DNA from: Davidsoniella eucalypti
Taxonomy: Eukaryota; Ascomycota; Sordariomycetes; Microascales; Ceratocystidaceae
Length of the DNA: 64,000 nt
NCBI GenBank assembly: GCA_004009845.1
Contig: RMBW01000004.1
Span: 682,001 to 746,000 of the forward strand
Reading direction: 5' to 3'
Shown here: one piece after another, positions 34,055 through 45,059 of the stretch
Layout of the letters: each line of letters begins with the position of its first letter
How positions within the stretch are numbered: the first letter of the stretch is position 1
The notes under the pieces: generated by a model
Told to the model about the DNA's origin: nothing
The model's input: the letters and a program-made list of their open reading frames with translations, nothing else
Databases searched by the model: none
Made by a program: the position numbers and the translations under genes

Positions 34055-34288
34055 ATGCAACTAAAATTGTCTGTGTCCAGGTTCATTTGTTATATGTGAG
34101 TCGCTTTATCATGTTATACAGAGTATCATGTCTTGATTAGAGTCAAGGCCTGACGATGTGTGATCAAAGCAGGGCTCACAATTCGCTCACAATTCAAGAT
34201 CGCCTTGTCCAGATGCTTACCGCTGGTTTTGAGCTATAAGTTCTATTAATTTTGAGATAGGTGAGCCTGATCATGGCCAATGAGCAAG

Positions 34289-34296
34289 TATATAAA
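34289..34296 (+). promoter_or_regulatory. TATA box of the small secreted-peptide gene, right copy
   Basis: TATATAAA about 160 bases before the ATG, followed by a CT-rich leader (CATCATCCTCTC, CTTCACC). The same arrangement exists in the left copy at 16632-16639 on the minus strand. Confidence 0.55.
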
Positions 34297-34455
34297 GTAG
34301 CAAATGGACACCAATATCAACTATATTTTCCTTCCATCACCAGGCTTTTCATCATCCTCTCTTCTATCATTACTTCAGCATCATCCCATTCTTTAACTTG
34401 CACATTCCGCATTCTTCACCTTCGGCTCTTTTCATCACTTCCACCAACCGCCATC

Positions 34456-34608
34456 ATGCGTTTTACTTTCATTGCTGCCATTATGGCTCTTCCCGCTTTG
34501 GTTTCTGCCATCAAGGGTCCTTCGCTGACCGTCGATACCGGCAATCCTGTGTCAACCGGCTGGCGTCGCCGCAATGTGCCTGCCGAAGCCAACCCTGAAA
34601 TTAATTAG
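34456..34608 (+). CDS. Small secreted peptide, right copy (possibly truncated gene)
   Basis: 50-residue ORF: signal peptide MRFTFIAAIMALPALVSA, then IKGPSLTVDTGNPVSTGW and a basic patch WRRR with an acidic/Asn tail. Promoter and start context are those of an expressed fungal gene. After the TAG stop the same frame continues with protein-like sequence (VVDTGLIKLNPTEDAI, a second TAG, then VTYKQKGELII and a third stop), so the ancestral product was probably about 80 residues and has been shortened by stop codons. Left copy: 16320-16472. No known family; small size and secretion make an effector-like or signalling role conceivable but unproven. Confidence 0.5.
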   Translation: MRFTFIAAIMALPALVSAIKGPSLTVDTGNPVSTGWRRRNVPAEANPEIN

Positions 34609-35674
34609 GTCGTTGACACGGGCCTGATCAAGCTGAACCCTACCGAGGATGCTATCTAGGTCACATATAAGCAGAAGGGGGAGCTCATCATTTGACTACG
34701 AGGCCGTCATGTGCCACACTAAGTTCTCACTAGGCTTTATAGTTGAGGTTTCCCACGGCCAGATCTAAACATCCCTTCATCTAATCTAACGAGGTAGTGG
34801 CGTTTTCAGCCTCTGATACCTTCTCAAAAGGGTTTCTTCACTATGGATAGCTTTTTTCTTTATCCCACTTGCACCATATCCTAGCATTTACCTTCTACAT
34901 CCAATGAAAATTCATATATCAACAAAATCTATGGTGGCCAATGTTCACTATGCGACCTGATAGCCACATGTACTACGTGAGAGCCCTAAAGGGCACATGT
35001 CAATGAGATGCGACACATAACATTAAATAGCAACAGCTCATGTCGGATGTTTAAGGATGTCATACGGTTGTATATGATATTATATCTGTTCCTCGCCATG
35101 AAGGATAGTAATAAACAAGAGAACTAAGAATGAATGGACCTGACTTTTTTATTGGTTTTGATTCCTACCTGTATTGACTACTAAGTAAATATTGATTTTG
35201 ATGATACACCCTTTTCCCTTAATATTGTACAGTTTACAACTACACCATAGATAAAACTATCAAGCAATATTGTATCATTTCCTAGAAAAGAGACTTTAGT
35301 ACGTGCTTTTCATTCTCATTGAAAACATAAAAACCCCATTTTGTTACCTCTTAATCTACTTGAACTACAATTAACGAAATATCGACTGCTAGGTTTTTGT
35401 AGCAGATATTAGACAAGATCTCATCTGTTGTTTTTGGTATGTAGTCGTGTTCGAGTTTAATTTAGCACTGGTGCCTCTACATGAATAATTTACTAATTCT
35501 CTTTTAATTCTGGTTAAAGAATGGAAAAGGTTTGAAGCCTGTTTTGGTAGTGTTTTGGTAGCTATGTGACTTCAGTTGACTTACCTTACATTTTTCAGTG
35601 TTCAATCTTTTGTCTTTGGGGCTCCAAGTTCCTTTTACCTTTGTATTTCCTTTGCCCTAGTTGTGACAAAGTTT

Positions 35675-36000
35675 ACAAGGATGAAGTCCAATATCTTAAT
35701 ATCAAGTACCAGGAGGCAGAAACCCAGAGTGACTACTATGATCAGAAAGGGTTTAGATAAATCGTGGTAGGAGGTAGTTATCATAGGAATTGCGAAAATA
35801 TGGAAACAATCGTTGATCATCGAGTTATTACCAATGTATTTTCCCGATTTTTTTTCTCTCATTGCAAGTCCAAAATAGAAGAACTAGAATACAAAGAGGA
35901 CACAATGTAGTGTTTATTTGGATACTGTAGTAGGGGCTGTAGAAATATAGTACGGTACTTCCTGCACAGGGACACAAACATCTTGATCTAACCTTTGGGA
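35675..36000. other. Short AT-rich spacer
   Basis: About 320 bases between the repeated element and the LINE RNase H fragment. I see no feature in it. Confidence 0.35.
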
Positions 36001-36490
36001 CTAGCGTTGATTGTCAAGAATAACATGAATGTTCTTTGCGAGATGTGTGCATGGGGCCTGAAGGGCCAATTTCAGGCCATTCAGGGCACCCACTATCTCG
36101 GCATCAAAGACTTCATGATTCTTTCCTAGGGATCCTCGTTGACTATCAACTAGCCAGTCACCTTGATATATGGAAAATCTCCATCCAGTTTGTCCATCTT
36201 CCATACAATGAAGTTTGTCTCCTTGATGAATTTGCACAACCTTCCCTCCTGAACTCGGCTTCCAGTCTTGATATCATTAGTCTGTCTAGATCCACCAGCT
36301 TGTGTAGGTGCTCTTCTTTCATAGACACACCCACAACAAAGAATCATCGATCCTCATGACTTCAGACTACTTGACTGAATATACAAACTGTGAAAGGATG
36401 GGATGTAGAGTATCGTGGTCCTTTTGCCTAGGGTATATCCATTTTCATCTTTTCATCAGGTTTCTTTTGATTGGTTATGTACAGTCTGAA
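36001..36490 (-). mobile_element. LINE fragment with N-terminal half of RNase H (uninterrupted site)
   Basis: On the minus strand 36490-36250 is the LINE stretch also present beside both 2.75-kb elements; it continues without a break into RNase H: MEDGQTGWRFSIYQGDW, GKNHEVFDAEIVGALNGLK and HVILDNQ at the end near 36003. The point GAGTTCA (36256-36250) at which both elements begin is followed here by GGAGGGAAGG, normal LINE sequence. It therefore represents the state without the element. The C-terminal RNase H half of such a LINE is found beside the left element at 15020-15265. Confidence 0.75.
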
Positions 36491-37600
36491 TTTCGTTCCA
36501 TATTTTATCTTGTGCTTCACCTAACGGCGTCTCATGCGAGGTTTCATTTGACGATGACGATGTTTGTAGAGTTGTACTTCCCCTCTAGGTCTAACCCTAC
36601 AACTAGGGTCAGGACCCTACTCAAGGTGACAAACCTTAACCACAAGGAAGATAGTTAGATAATGCAGAAATTTATTATGAAAAGCAAAACGTGAAAGCAT
36701 TATGACTTAGCTAAAAACATGAAGTATAAAAATATAGATAGGCAAAGAAGCAAGCAGTTAACTAGAAGAATCACTTATGCTAGTAAGTCCTAGCGAATCT
36801 ATGAATTGGTGTAATTGGGGTCTCTGACTGAATTCCGCAGGCTCGGCATGAAATCGCTACCCTAACTGGAGATACCTTGCTTGAGCCTATACCGATAGTT
36901 TCTCATCAACTATCCAAGTTAGCTTCTAGAAATTCTTGCTTCAGCGTGGTAAGAAATTCAAGAGGCTCGGTTTTAGAGTTTGAAGTCATAGTTAAGACTT
37001 AATTTCTTTGGGGCTAGGGGGTGTCAAATGTGGAGACTGAATATGAAAAGCGGTGTACGCTTGTTTTCTCTTACGGTAGGTACATGTAGATAACATTAAG
37101 GTAACTCGAGTTAGACCCATAATTTCTTGAGCATCCCTGCTAAAGCCTGTAGCATAAAGTCTCTTGCCTTGGCTTAAAGTGATTGTGTGAGGTTTCTAGG
37201 TAAACATTAACTTGGAAGATATTCTTTAGAGAGAGTCTATGTTGAAGAATGGAATCTGCAAACTTAGCTTAAACATTGGTAGAGTCAATAACGAATAAAG
37301 CATGCTTTGATTTTTGACACGACTGTGAGATACTCACAACCACATAGAGTAAGTAACATAGTAATATAGTTGTACAAGTAACAGCGGGATTTTGTAGCAA
37401 TGTTGTAGCATTCTTCTATTCCTATCGAAAAATGGATTGCTTTAAGCTTTTTACTTGAGCCCCAGTGACATTGACCATCTAAGAAAGGCCGGCCCGCAAA
37501 ATAGGAAATCTTGGCTAGTATACCAGAAGCCCAAGATAATCCTGAACTTGAGTAACTTCAGTATTGACAAAAATGCCCATCAATAACTTCTAGAAGAGAT
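36491..37600. other. AT-rich DNA at right end of the accessory block
   Basis: No gene, RNA or transposon end is recognisable. Base composition becomes more balanced after about 37.6 kb, where the conserved flank begins. Confidence 0.35.
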
Positions 37601-38094
37601 CTATTTAAGATGATCAGAACTACTTAGAAAGACGAATAACAACAATGAAATAGTGCTCAAACTGCCCATCTTTGGAATACGTAGCATTGCTGATGCTAAG
37701 GTGAAGCCTAGTGGTACCACTGTACAGATGACACTCAACGAGCGCCAGGCGTGCTGAGCCCTGGCTGTAGGAAAACACCCAGTTCCAAGCAAAAAAGATG
37801 CTCTGCTCGAAAACCCGAAGGGAATGACATAGAAGAGGAGAGACTGAACCGTATTACTCCGGATCGACGAGGGCGTAGCCACATCCCAGGCCAGAAGCAT
37901 TAAGAAACGGTCTGTATCATCGTTTTCGTAGCGCTTCTCCTTGCTATTACTGCCAGAGATACGGACTGCCTTCTCTTGGGGCAACATGGCGTTTAACCGG
38001 GCAGGCGTCAAATCCTCCAAGTCAGCGTAAGCAGCAGAGATACGCTTAGCTATAGAACCGTCATAGTCATGGATCACGGTACGGGGTACACAGG
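37601..38094 (-). pseudogene. Open frame of unknown identity, possibly a gene relic
   Basis: Minus-strand frame of about 160 codons: IHDYDGSIAKRISAAYADLE, DLTPARLNAMLPQEKAVRI, SGSNSKEKRYENDDTD, then hydrophobic parts (VQSLLFYVIPFGFSS, LSVICTVVPLGFTLASA). It looks protein-like and GC-balanced but opens after a stop codon with no ATG until MLPQ, and I found no convincing upstream exon. A second frame immediately upstream (38273-38067) has a mitochondrial-presequence-like composition, so a split or broken gene is possible. Family not recognised. Confidence 0.3.
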
Positions 38095-38776
38095 CATATC
38101 ACGTAGGCGGCAGTAGCGAGTTCTAGCGGCGTGATAGGTAGTGAGTTGGAGGCACATGGGCGGCACAAGATATCACGAGTCAGAGCGACTGGAGCAGCTC
38201 GACTGGCTAGAGCCTGGCGGCAGCGGCACGAGATACCAGAGATCAGAGGAAAGATGTGGCGATGAGTATTCAAGCCTCGACATAAAACGTTGCTCGTGAA
38301 GCGACGGACAGAGAGAAATGACCGTGAAACGAAATTATACAGTAACAGATCTCAGGCAAATTAATGTGCCCTGATCACAGGGAGAGACAAAAAGGCGTCA
38401 ATTTTTTTTTCTTTTCCAGGCGAACATCTATCAGCTAATGCAGCTTAAAGCATGGATCTGTTACGGCATCACTTTCACGTCCCTGGACTCAATAGTGGCC
38501 CATATATTGCTGTGAGTCCTCCTATATGGACGGAGAAGGGCGAAGCTTGCAGTTGGAGGTTGTGATGCTGCCGAGCCGTGCAACATAGTAGCAACGATAG
38601 GGCAGAATGGCGCTGGGCTAACGAGTGCAAGGGATGGATGTTTTTCAGTGTCTTTCTTGCTAGCTGCTGCACAACGTTTGGTTGCTGAAAGATTGATCTA
38701 CCTTGGCTGCCTTGTACGAGGACGTTGGAGGGCATCTTTGCGCCGGGAGAGTACGAATAATAACACATGAGGAAGA

Positions 38777-38834
38777 CCCGTTGGTCTAATTACGAAGGAC
38801 AAAGGAGGAAATCCCGTTGGTCTAATTACGAAGG
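38777..38834. repeat. Short direct repeat
   Basis: The 22-base string that begins CCCGTTGGTCTAATTACGAA occurs at 38777-38798 and again at 38813-38834; the flanking GGA(G)GAAAT/GAC bases are also similar, giving a 36-bp tandem duplication. It lies about 220 bases upstream of the next gene. Confidence 0.85.
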
Positions 38835-39055
38835 TGGCCCTGGAGGAGAATAAGACAGACGGAGACGGACATTACTATGAATACAATCTGATATCAAGTG
38901 CTGGATGCCCGGATCCATCTGGCCATGGCTGCTTCGTTTGTCTTCTTTCTTGTTTGATGCTTTTGCTGCTCTTCTTGACTGCTTCGAGAAATCCGGGTTT
39001 GTTGCTTCTCGTTGCTCGCGATACCCTCGACCATTGTTGATACACAGCCCCAACT

Positions 39056-41418
39056 ATGTTCTGGCTCTTTACGCTTGCTGCTAGTCTAGCATTGGCCTCA
39101 CCTGACTCGCCATTCCACACAAACAATCGACCGAGTCTACAACCGCCAGACAGATCTCTTGTAGGCCAAGTGCCGGTCTACAACCATGCGCCGAGCTTGC
39201 TGACACTAGTTCCACGAGATGCCGAACTGTCGACCTGCTCACTAACCGAGAATGACGGCATGAACTTCTGCTTTGGAACAGGCAGTGGAAGCTATTGTAG
39301 CGACTGTGGCACATGCTGTTCCTCCTCCTCGTTGTTGTCGTCGTCGTCTTCCTCGTCGTCAGATCTGACGATGCGCACAGGCATGACGGATCTTGCTCCA
39401 GCTGAGAGAGATGCCGAGCAGGAATGGTGTTGTTCGGCCAATGCCGTGTGTTGCTCAGGCGGCAAGTGTTGTCCAGACGGTGGCGTATGTTGCGGCGATG
39501 GATGTTGTTCTCAAGGCCAAGAATGCGTGAGCGGCAGATGCCTAGTGAATACACAGTTGGCTTCGTGAGTAATATCATTGTCTTTTGAAGCTGCTTTGAC
39601 AGTTCAGTAGGCTGATATATATAGTAGTAGTAGTACGAGAACATCGTCGTCCTTTTCCTCCACGGCACGGTCGACTTCGGTTTCGACAACGACGCAAAGC
39701 CCGTCGACAATCGCTTCGTCAGCGACGGACGACGCCGTAGTCTCTTCAACGTAAGAATGACAACCGAAATCCATACCATATATAGGCGGTAACTAACACA
39801 TGATTTTAGATTGTCAATGCCCACACCATATTCGGAGACAGATTCTTCTTCTGCAACACAGGCTTCAGCTTCCTCAACTAGCTCACCACCATCTAACTCG
39901 CCATCATCTAAGCTCTCTCTCGGCGCCACAGTCGGCATAACAACAGGCTGTATCGCCGCTACTATCATCATTGCCTTCCTCTTGCTTCTCCACTGCCGGC
40001 GCAGACGTCAAGACCACACGAATGCCAACGCAGAGAAGCATTCTGCTGTATCACCAACCTCACATCTCCTTGGCTCTGACGGCTTCCCTTCACTGCCTAC
40101 GCTAGAATCCTTGATGTCTCACGATAGCAGCAGCTCTAAAATGTCCCATTTGCGCTCACCGTTTCCTCTAACGTATTCGACATATCCGCCATATCCACAG
40201 TCCGAGACTGGAGACATTACGAGTACGTCTTCTCCAGACTGTTCAACTAGCGCTTTAGCCACAGGAACGCGTTCGGATAGTCGTGCTGCTGGTGCCAGTT
40301 TCCTCTCAAAACTCCGTGCGGCTAGCCGATCTGGAAATCGCTCAGATAGTGCAATGGGAACCCGTGAAGCTTTGTTTGGTAACAGAGCCGATAGCCGCCG
40401 CTCATTCAGACACTTCACTGACAATGACGGCGAGACGAGCACATTGAACTTTGACGATGATGACGTTGCCGAAGCGCACTTTGCCAAGATGTTGCAGGAA
40501 GTCCAGGTTCCATTATCACAAACCATTTCACGTACTCGGCCCACCACCTCTTCGGTATTCTCCAGATATCCCTCGTCATCGGCATGTCCCGGCCTAGCAC
40601 AAACCAACACAACGGCCCTTCCCATAGCAGCATCGATGATGTCTAATGAATACAGTAGCAGAGGCACGCTGGGTCTCGGCCGAAGCAGCCTAGTCGTCGG
40701 TAGGACCAAGATGGACGGCGGCACGCTTCTCACAAGACAACCTTCGTACGCGGCTTCTGCCGTTGCCATGGCTCGTAACCCATCTAATAGCTCTAACGGA
40801 TCTACTAGCTCGCTGAATCGCACTCGGAGCATCTTCTTCCCGGCACCGCACCACGATGCGCCGTTCTCTCCACCACCGCCTCGGCCCGTATCTAAGACCG
40901 TTCTAGCCGGTGTCGGCATCGCACTGAGCTGTGACGAGGCACTTCAGACGCCTATGCCGGTCACGGCGTCATTGGCAATGTCAGTGTCTTCGGTATCCTC
41001 GGGCGGCACAGCCACGATGCCCGGTAGTTTCCGATGGTCACAGAGCACGGGACGCTGGTCCCAGCCGGCTTTCCAACCGGAAAGTAACACTTTTGGTGCG
41101 AATAACACGCCGAGGAGGACCAGCTATACGGGAAATAGGACCTTCAAGAACCCGTCGTGGGGACAGCGTCCTCAGTATGTTCAGATAAGCCAGCATGCGT
41201 GGACATATGCGCCAAGTCCGTATTCCGACAACGACCGAGGCTTGCATGGGGACGCTGCTTCGTCTAATAACGATGATACAAGCCTCATGGTGAGCCCGAG
41301 AACACGGACGGTAGCACCTATATTATCTACTCGGACAAACTCACCCACGTCCCCAAGCTATCGAGATGCGTCGCCCGGTTATGTGGTGGAGCTCGAAGGG
41401 TCTGGGCCGTTGATATAA
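39056..41418 (+). CDS. Cys-rich single-pass cell-surface protein
   Basis: Three exons: 39056-39564, 39625-39750 and 39810-41418 (second intron with CTAAC branch; first acceptor chosen among TAG repeats to keep the frame), 747 residues. Signal peptide MFWLFTLAASLALA; extracellular domain with a dense Cys cluster (EWCCSANAVCCSGGKCC, PDGGVCCGDGCCSQGQEC) resembling granulin or chitin-binding Cys patterns; Ser/Thr-rich stalk; one transmembrane span near residues 250-273 (GCIAATIIIAFLLLLHC) followed by RRRR; then a cytoplasmic tail of about 470 residues rich in Ser, Arg and SP/TP sites. This order matches fungal wall-stress-sensor-like proteins, but no known sensor family can be named. The tail is of low complexity. 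Boundaries are good; function is inferred from topology only. Confidence 0.8.
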
Positions 41419-41968
41419 AGGCCACTCTCGACGAGTCAAAACACCCAACTTTCATATGTAACCTGTGATATTAATAAGTTGAATATATACATACATATTT
41501 ATATACCCTTGTATATACGAATGATGTAAGTATACAGTGAGATCATGTATTGCACTGCACATGGGCAGCAGATATGGTTATGATAGTAGTATACAGTCTT
41601 CGTCTATTCCATGAAGATAGAGAATTGTAGTCAAATAATAATTGTTGGTATGAAAGACGAAAGAAAAAAAAGTAAAAAACCAACGCCTTTTTTTGAGTGC
41701 AATACCACGCACCAAAAACAAAATGAAAAAAAAAAACCAATAAAAACAATGATTTAAAGCCAAACGAGCCTCTATATCACATACTCACGAGATTCTAAGG
41801 ATTTGGCTCGGTAGATATAAGGATACAGATGGATAGTCTCGAAGAGCCAGCGAGCAACTTACCTTTTGGCCGACTGTTGTTGCGTAAAATGTCTGTGTTT
41901 GTGTTTGTAGTAGATAATAGTATAGCATACGGACTAACAACAAGTGGAAAGACAGCAATATGTTCAAC
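41419..41968. other. Intergenic region between convergent genes
   Basis: Shared 3' flank of the Cys-rich protein gene (+) and RPB7 (-). AT-rich with a poly(A)/poly(T) stretch near 41665-41735. No extra gene is supportable. Confidence 0.45.
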
Positions 41969-42813
41969 TCAACTACTGTCCGCAAGGTGGCTATAGAGTG
42001 ACAAGTAACATGGTTAGTATGTTTTGCTTGAATGACGGCAGCGCTGCAACAACAGCACATAACCCAGCTAAGGAAAACGCTGGTATCATGCTTGAGTAGG
42101 TCATACCCTAGATAATCTTCTTTGATACTGCCGATGGCCCACATCTCGCCGACCTCGGTTCTGGTACCGATGATCTTGACGCGGACATGAGTACCGGCCT
42201 CTATGACCGTGTCTTCGTTGTTGGTATACTGCGGCGGGGTGGCATTAGGATCCCACTTGATATCGGAGGGAATAAGCTGTTTAAAGTTAGAGGTGCGAAC
42301 TACAGTGTTTGTCATCATGATAGAGTAGAGCATACATGGGACGAGACGAAGAGCTTGAGGGGTCCCGCATGGCAGAAGAAGCCCTGGTGATTCACCGAGC
42401 CAACAATCGCGTCGACCTTTTACAAACGCCCCGGGAAGGAGCTAGATGTTAGCATGTGTTATTCTCTTCACGAAATATGATGCAACAGCTTCTTGTGTAC
42501 GGAGTTACACGGTGGCGCATAAGCTTAGATATGAAGCTGGCGATGACAGCAAGTTATGACATACAGTCTCGCCTTTGAAAGGGCGCCACACTACCGCGCG
42601 GTATCGCACAGTGAACTCGGCCAGGCCGCTGCTGGGAACGATCCGGCCTTCGGAAATGTCGAACGCGTCCATGATGGTAATGATAAAGTAGGAGCCAGCG
42701 CATGTGCCCTCAACATCGCGGAGGAGTTTCTCAGTGACCAGCTCGTGCATGTTACGACCAAAGTACGACGGGTGTAGAGTGACTCTACGCTCCATTTCGT
42801 AAAGGAAGAACAT
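41969..42813 (-). CDS. RPB7: RNA polymerase II subunit Rpb7
   Basis: Stalk subunit that pairs with Rpb4 on RNA polymerase II in the nucleus. Minus-strand exons 42813-42565, 42416-42336, 42276-42107 and 41990-41969 give 173 residues; yeast and human proteins have about 171. Visible signatures: MFFLYEMERRVTLHPSYFG start, DVEGTCAGSYFI, GLAEFTVRYRAVVWRPFKGE of the tip domain, then an S1/OB-like domain (HLIPSDIKWDPNATPPQY, VRVKIIGTRTEVGEMWAIGS) and IKEDYLG. The last exon adds only HLADSS after YLG; I picked it because an ACTAAC branch and TATAG acceptor precede it and the length fits. An alternative acceptor near 42048 would give a longer tail with no resemblance to Rpb7. All introns have GT..AG ends. 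Confidence 0.93.
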
Positions 42814-44358
42814 GACGGGCTAGCTGGGTAGGCAACAGAGCCACGTGCCAATAAAAGAAAAAGAAAACGGGTATAAGAGAAGAGAAAGCGCGCTGTGGTG
42901 CGGACAAGCAACAGCCGGTGTAGATGGCTCGAAATCTCGGGACAATGCCTTCGGATAGGGAGTCGATTCGGTAGAACGTTTAAAGCCACGAGACGAGGCG
43001 AGATGAGGGTCAAGAGAAGAAGGGTCTCGCGCTTAGTTCAAATCAACGAGTTATGAGAGACAGCTCCTAGCATTATGAGCGAGGAGGCTTCGAGTTTGCG
43101 ACGGCGATAGCCTCGAATCGATGGTGGCTTGAGGGCGCTGATATGGCTAGGAATAGAAGAGGCGGGAAGCTGTCGAGCGCAATTGGCGATTATAGACTAT
43201 GATGCGACAATGTTGGGTGGGCGGAAAAGGGAGTGTGAAAAATAAAAAAGAACAAGAGCGCAGTGTGCCAGGTTACGAAGATTTGTCGCAAGGCTGGCTG
43301 TGTGGTAAAAATGTGATGGACAAGGCTAACACCGTGCTAATTTAATGATGGGTGCAGAGCTGGCACGGTCTAGTGCGAAAACGACATATTTTCACATGCA
43401 AGGAATATGGCATGGGCACTAAATGAAGTTGTTCGTGAACTAATCAGCGTAGCAGAGCCTCAAGCCTAGAAGAGTCGTGCATTATTGAGCTACGTGCTAC
43501 TTGGTAGTCTTCAGTATGATAAGTGTATAGTAGATGTTCAGGATACTTATGTGCTGTCATGACGCCCTGAGAAATCACTCAAGAGCCGCTATAGCAACCC
43601 ACTGAGCAACTCAGATTACAGCAGATCGCCATCCTGTATATTGCAGTGGGCCTTCCATTTGGGTGCGCTATTTGCTTGCCTGACGAGGGGTTGCTATAGA
43701 TGGAAAAAAACCGAGATTTTCAGCGATTTTAATTTAATTTACTCTAGTCTTTTTTTTGTCTCGCTTTAAATCTAAGCCGACTTATCTTCTATTGTTTTTC
43801 TGATCAGCGCCCCTTTCAAGCTGCGTTTTTGTTTCCCATATCTTGATTGTTGAACTCTATACAATTCTGTCTCTTTTCAAGCCTTTCTTTCTTTTCTTTT
43901 GTTCAACGTTGGTCAACTATATATCTTGCTTTCTTTTTGCAAAGCCAAGAGCTGCCACGTTTTTTGTCCGGACATTCCAGTCTCTTTGTTTCATTATTGC
44001 GCACCGATCTTCACTTTCACGTGCCGTTTCTTTTTCTTTTCTTTTTTGAATTTGGAGCCTCTGCAGTCTTATCTCACGGCCAAAAAAACTTCCTCTTTCG
44101 ATCTTACGGCTTGTCCAAACAGATCCCACCTAGCACGGCTTTTCTACCGATTCAGGGCTTCATATTAAGCCTATTTTGCCTGTAATCTGTCTTATAACTC
44201 AAAGTCTAGAAACGGTGTCTGAGCACGAGACGTCACCAGAGCTTATTTTCTTCATTTTCTTTTCCGTTCAAGCAAAGATCTTGCCTGCAAAACCACCCGT
44301 CTCGAGTCTTCCTCGCTCTATTTATCCTAGGACAGCACCGTTCTAAAACATCGCCAAC
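42814..44358. promoter_or_regulatory. Divergent promoter region of RPB7 and the Mpo1-like gene
   Basis: About 1.5 kb between two divergent genes. The right side (43740-44350, plus strand) is a strongly CT-rich leader typical of this genome. Frames of 60-110 codons in it are low-complexity products of that bias. No clear TATA box. Confidence 0.5.
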
Positions 44359-45059
44359 ATGCCTATGTCGCTAGAGAAGCACCTTGTCTTTGTAAGCATA
44401 TGATTGCTGTCACTTTGTCAGTACAGACCTCTCAAGCTGGGGCTACTAACCGACTAATCTATCGTCAAGTATGGCACTTACCACAGCCATCCCATTAACC
44501 TGGCTATTCACATCATCACCGTGCCGCCAATTCTTTTTGCCGTCTTCTGCCTGGTAAGTCTTCGCCCCAAATACTATAGTACAAGTGATCGCGCATACTA
44601 ACTGTTCACTAGGCTTCTAACTCCGGCACTTTGATACCGTTGCCGGAATGGCTGGCGCCGCCCCATCTAGACCTTAACCTTGGCACCATAGCTGCTCTAA
44701 GCCTTGGTTCCCTCTATGTGCTCCTCGAGCCTGTAGCTGGTACTCTGCTCGCCGTTCTCTGCATTTACGGTACGGCGCAGGTGAATGCCCAGCGGGAAGC
44801 TGACGCCGATGCCGCTAACCAGCTGGCGCTCAACACCCTTGCTGTCGGCTGGATGCTGCAACTAGTTGGAAATGCTGTGTTTGAGAAGCACATCCACGAG
44901 AAGCTCTCGCATGTCATGCAAGCCATGTTTGTGGCACCGTTGTTCGTATGGTTCAAGGTGCTCTTCGGCATCGGTTATCGTAGAGAACTGCAGGGCCGTG
45001 TCAAGGACAGTGTCCAGAAGGAACTGGCCAAGATTGGCAAAGACGCCAAGACGCAATAA
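44359..45059 (+). CDS. MPO1: Mpo1-type 2-hydroxy fatty acid dioxygenase (DUF962)
   Basis: Three exons: 44359-44391, 44470-44553 and 44613-45059, 187 residues. The family (yeast Mpo1/Ygl010w) are ER membrane, iron-dependent dioxygenases that remove one carbon from 2-hydroxy fatty acids in phytosphingosine breakdown. Matching features: LEKHLVFYGTYHSHPINLAI with the conserved His residues, IHIITVPPILFAVF as the first membrane span, two further hydrophobic segments (LGTIAALSLGSLYVLLE, AGTLLAVLCIY), and GWMLQLVGNAVFEKH with VMQAMFVAPLFVWFKVLF. Length agrees with the family. The C-terminus is basic (KELAKIGKDAKTQ). The first exon codes for only 11 residues, yet the joined frame restores the family motif across the junction, which supports the splice sites. 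Confidence 0.9.

Larger units (their letters stand above)
32903..35674 (+). repeat. 2.75-kb repeated element, right copy
   Basis: Plus-strand counterpart of 15266-18011 (minus strand), co-linear from TGGACT at the start to GACAAAGTTT at the end, with a few small indels. Shared contents: the membrane-segment ORF (33238-33471), a Lys-rich ORF end (33929-34054), and the small secreted peptide (34456-34608). After 35674 the sequence is unrelated to that beyond the left copy, which fixes the end. The class of element is not known. Confidence 0.85.

Noticed and set aside
6000..38000. Starship-type giant transposon with a captain recombinase
   Set aside because: I found no tyrosine-recombinase (DUF3435) gene in the block and no matching ends.
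39081..39971. 296-codon minus-strand frame over the start of the Cys-rich gene
   Set aside because: It overlaps coding and introns of the well-supported plus-strand gene and shows no domain.
41543..41763. Phe/Tyr-rich minus-strand frames near 41.6 kb
   Set aside because: They derive from an A-rich tract between convergent genes and have no start context or domain.
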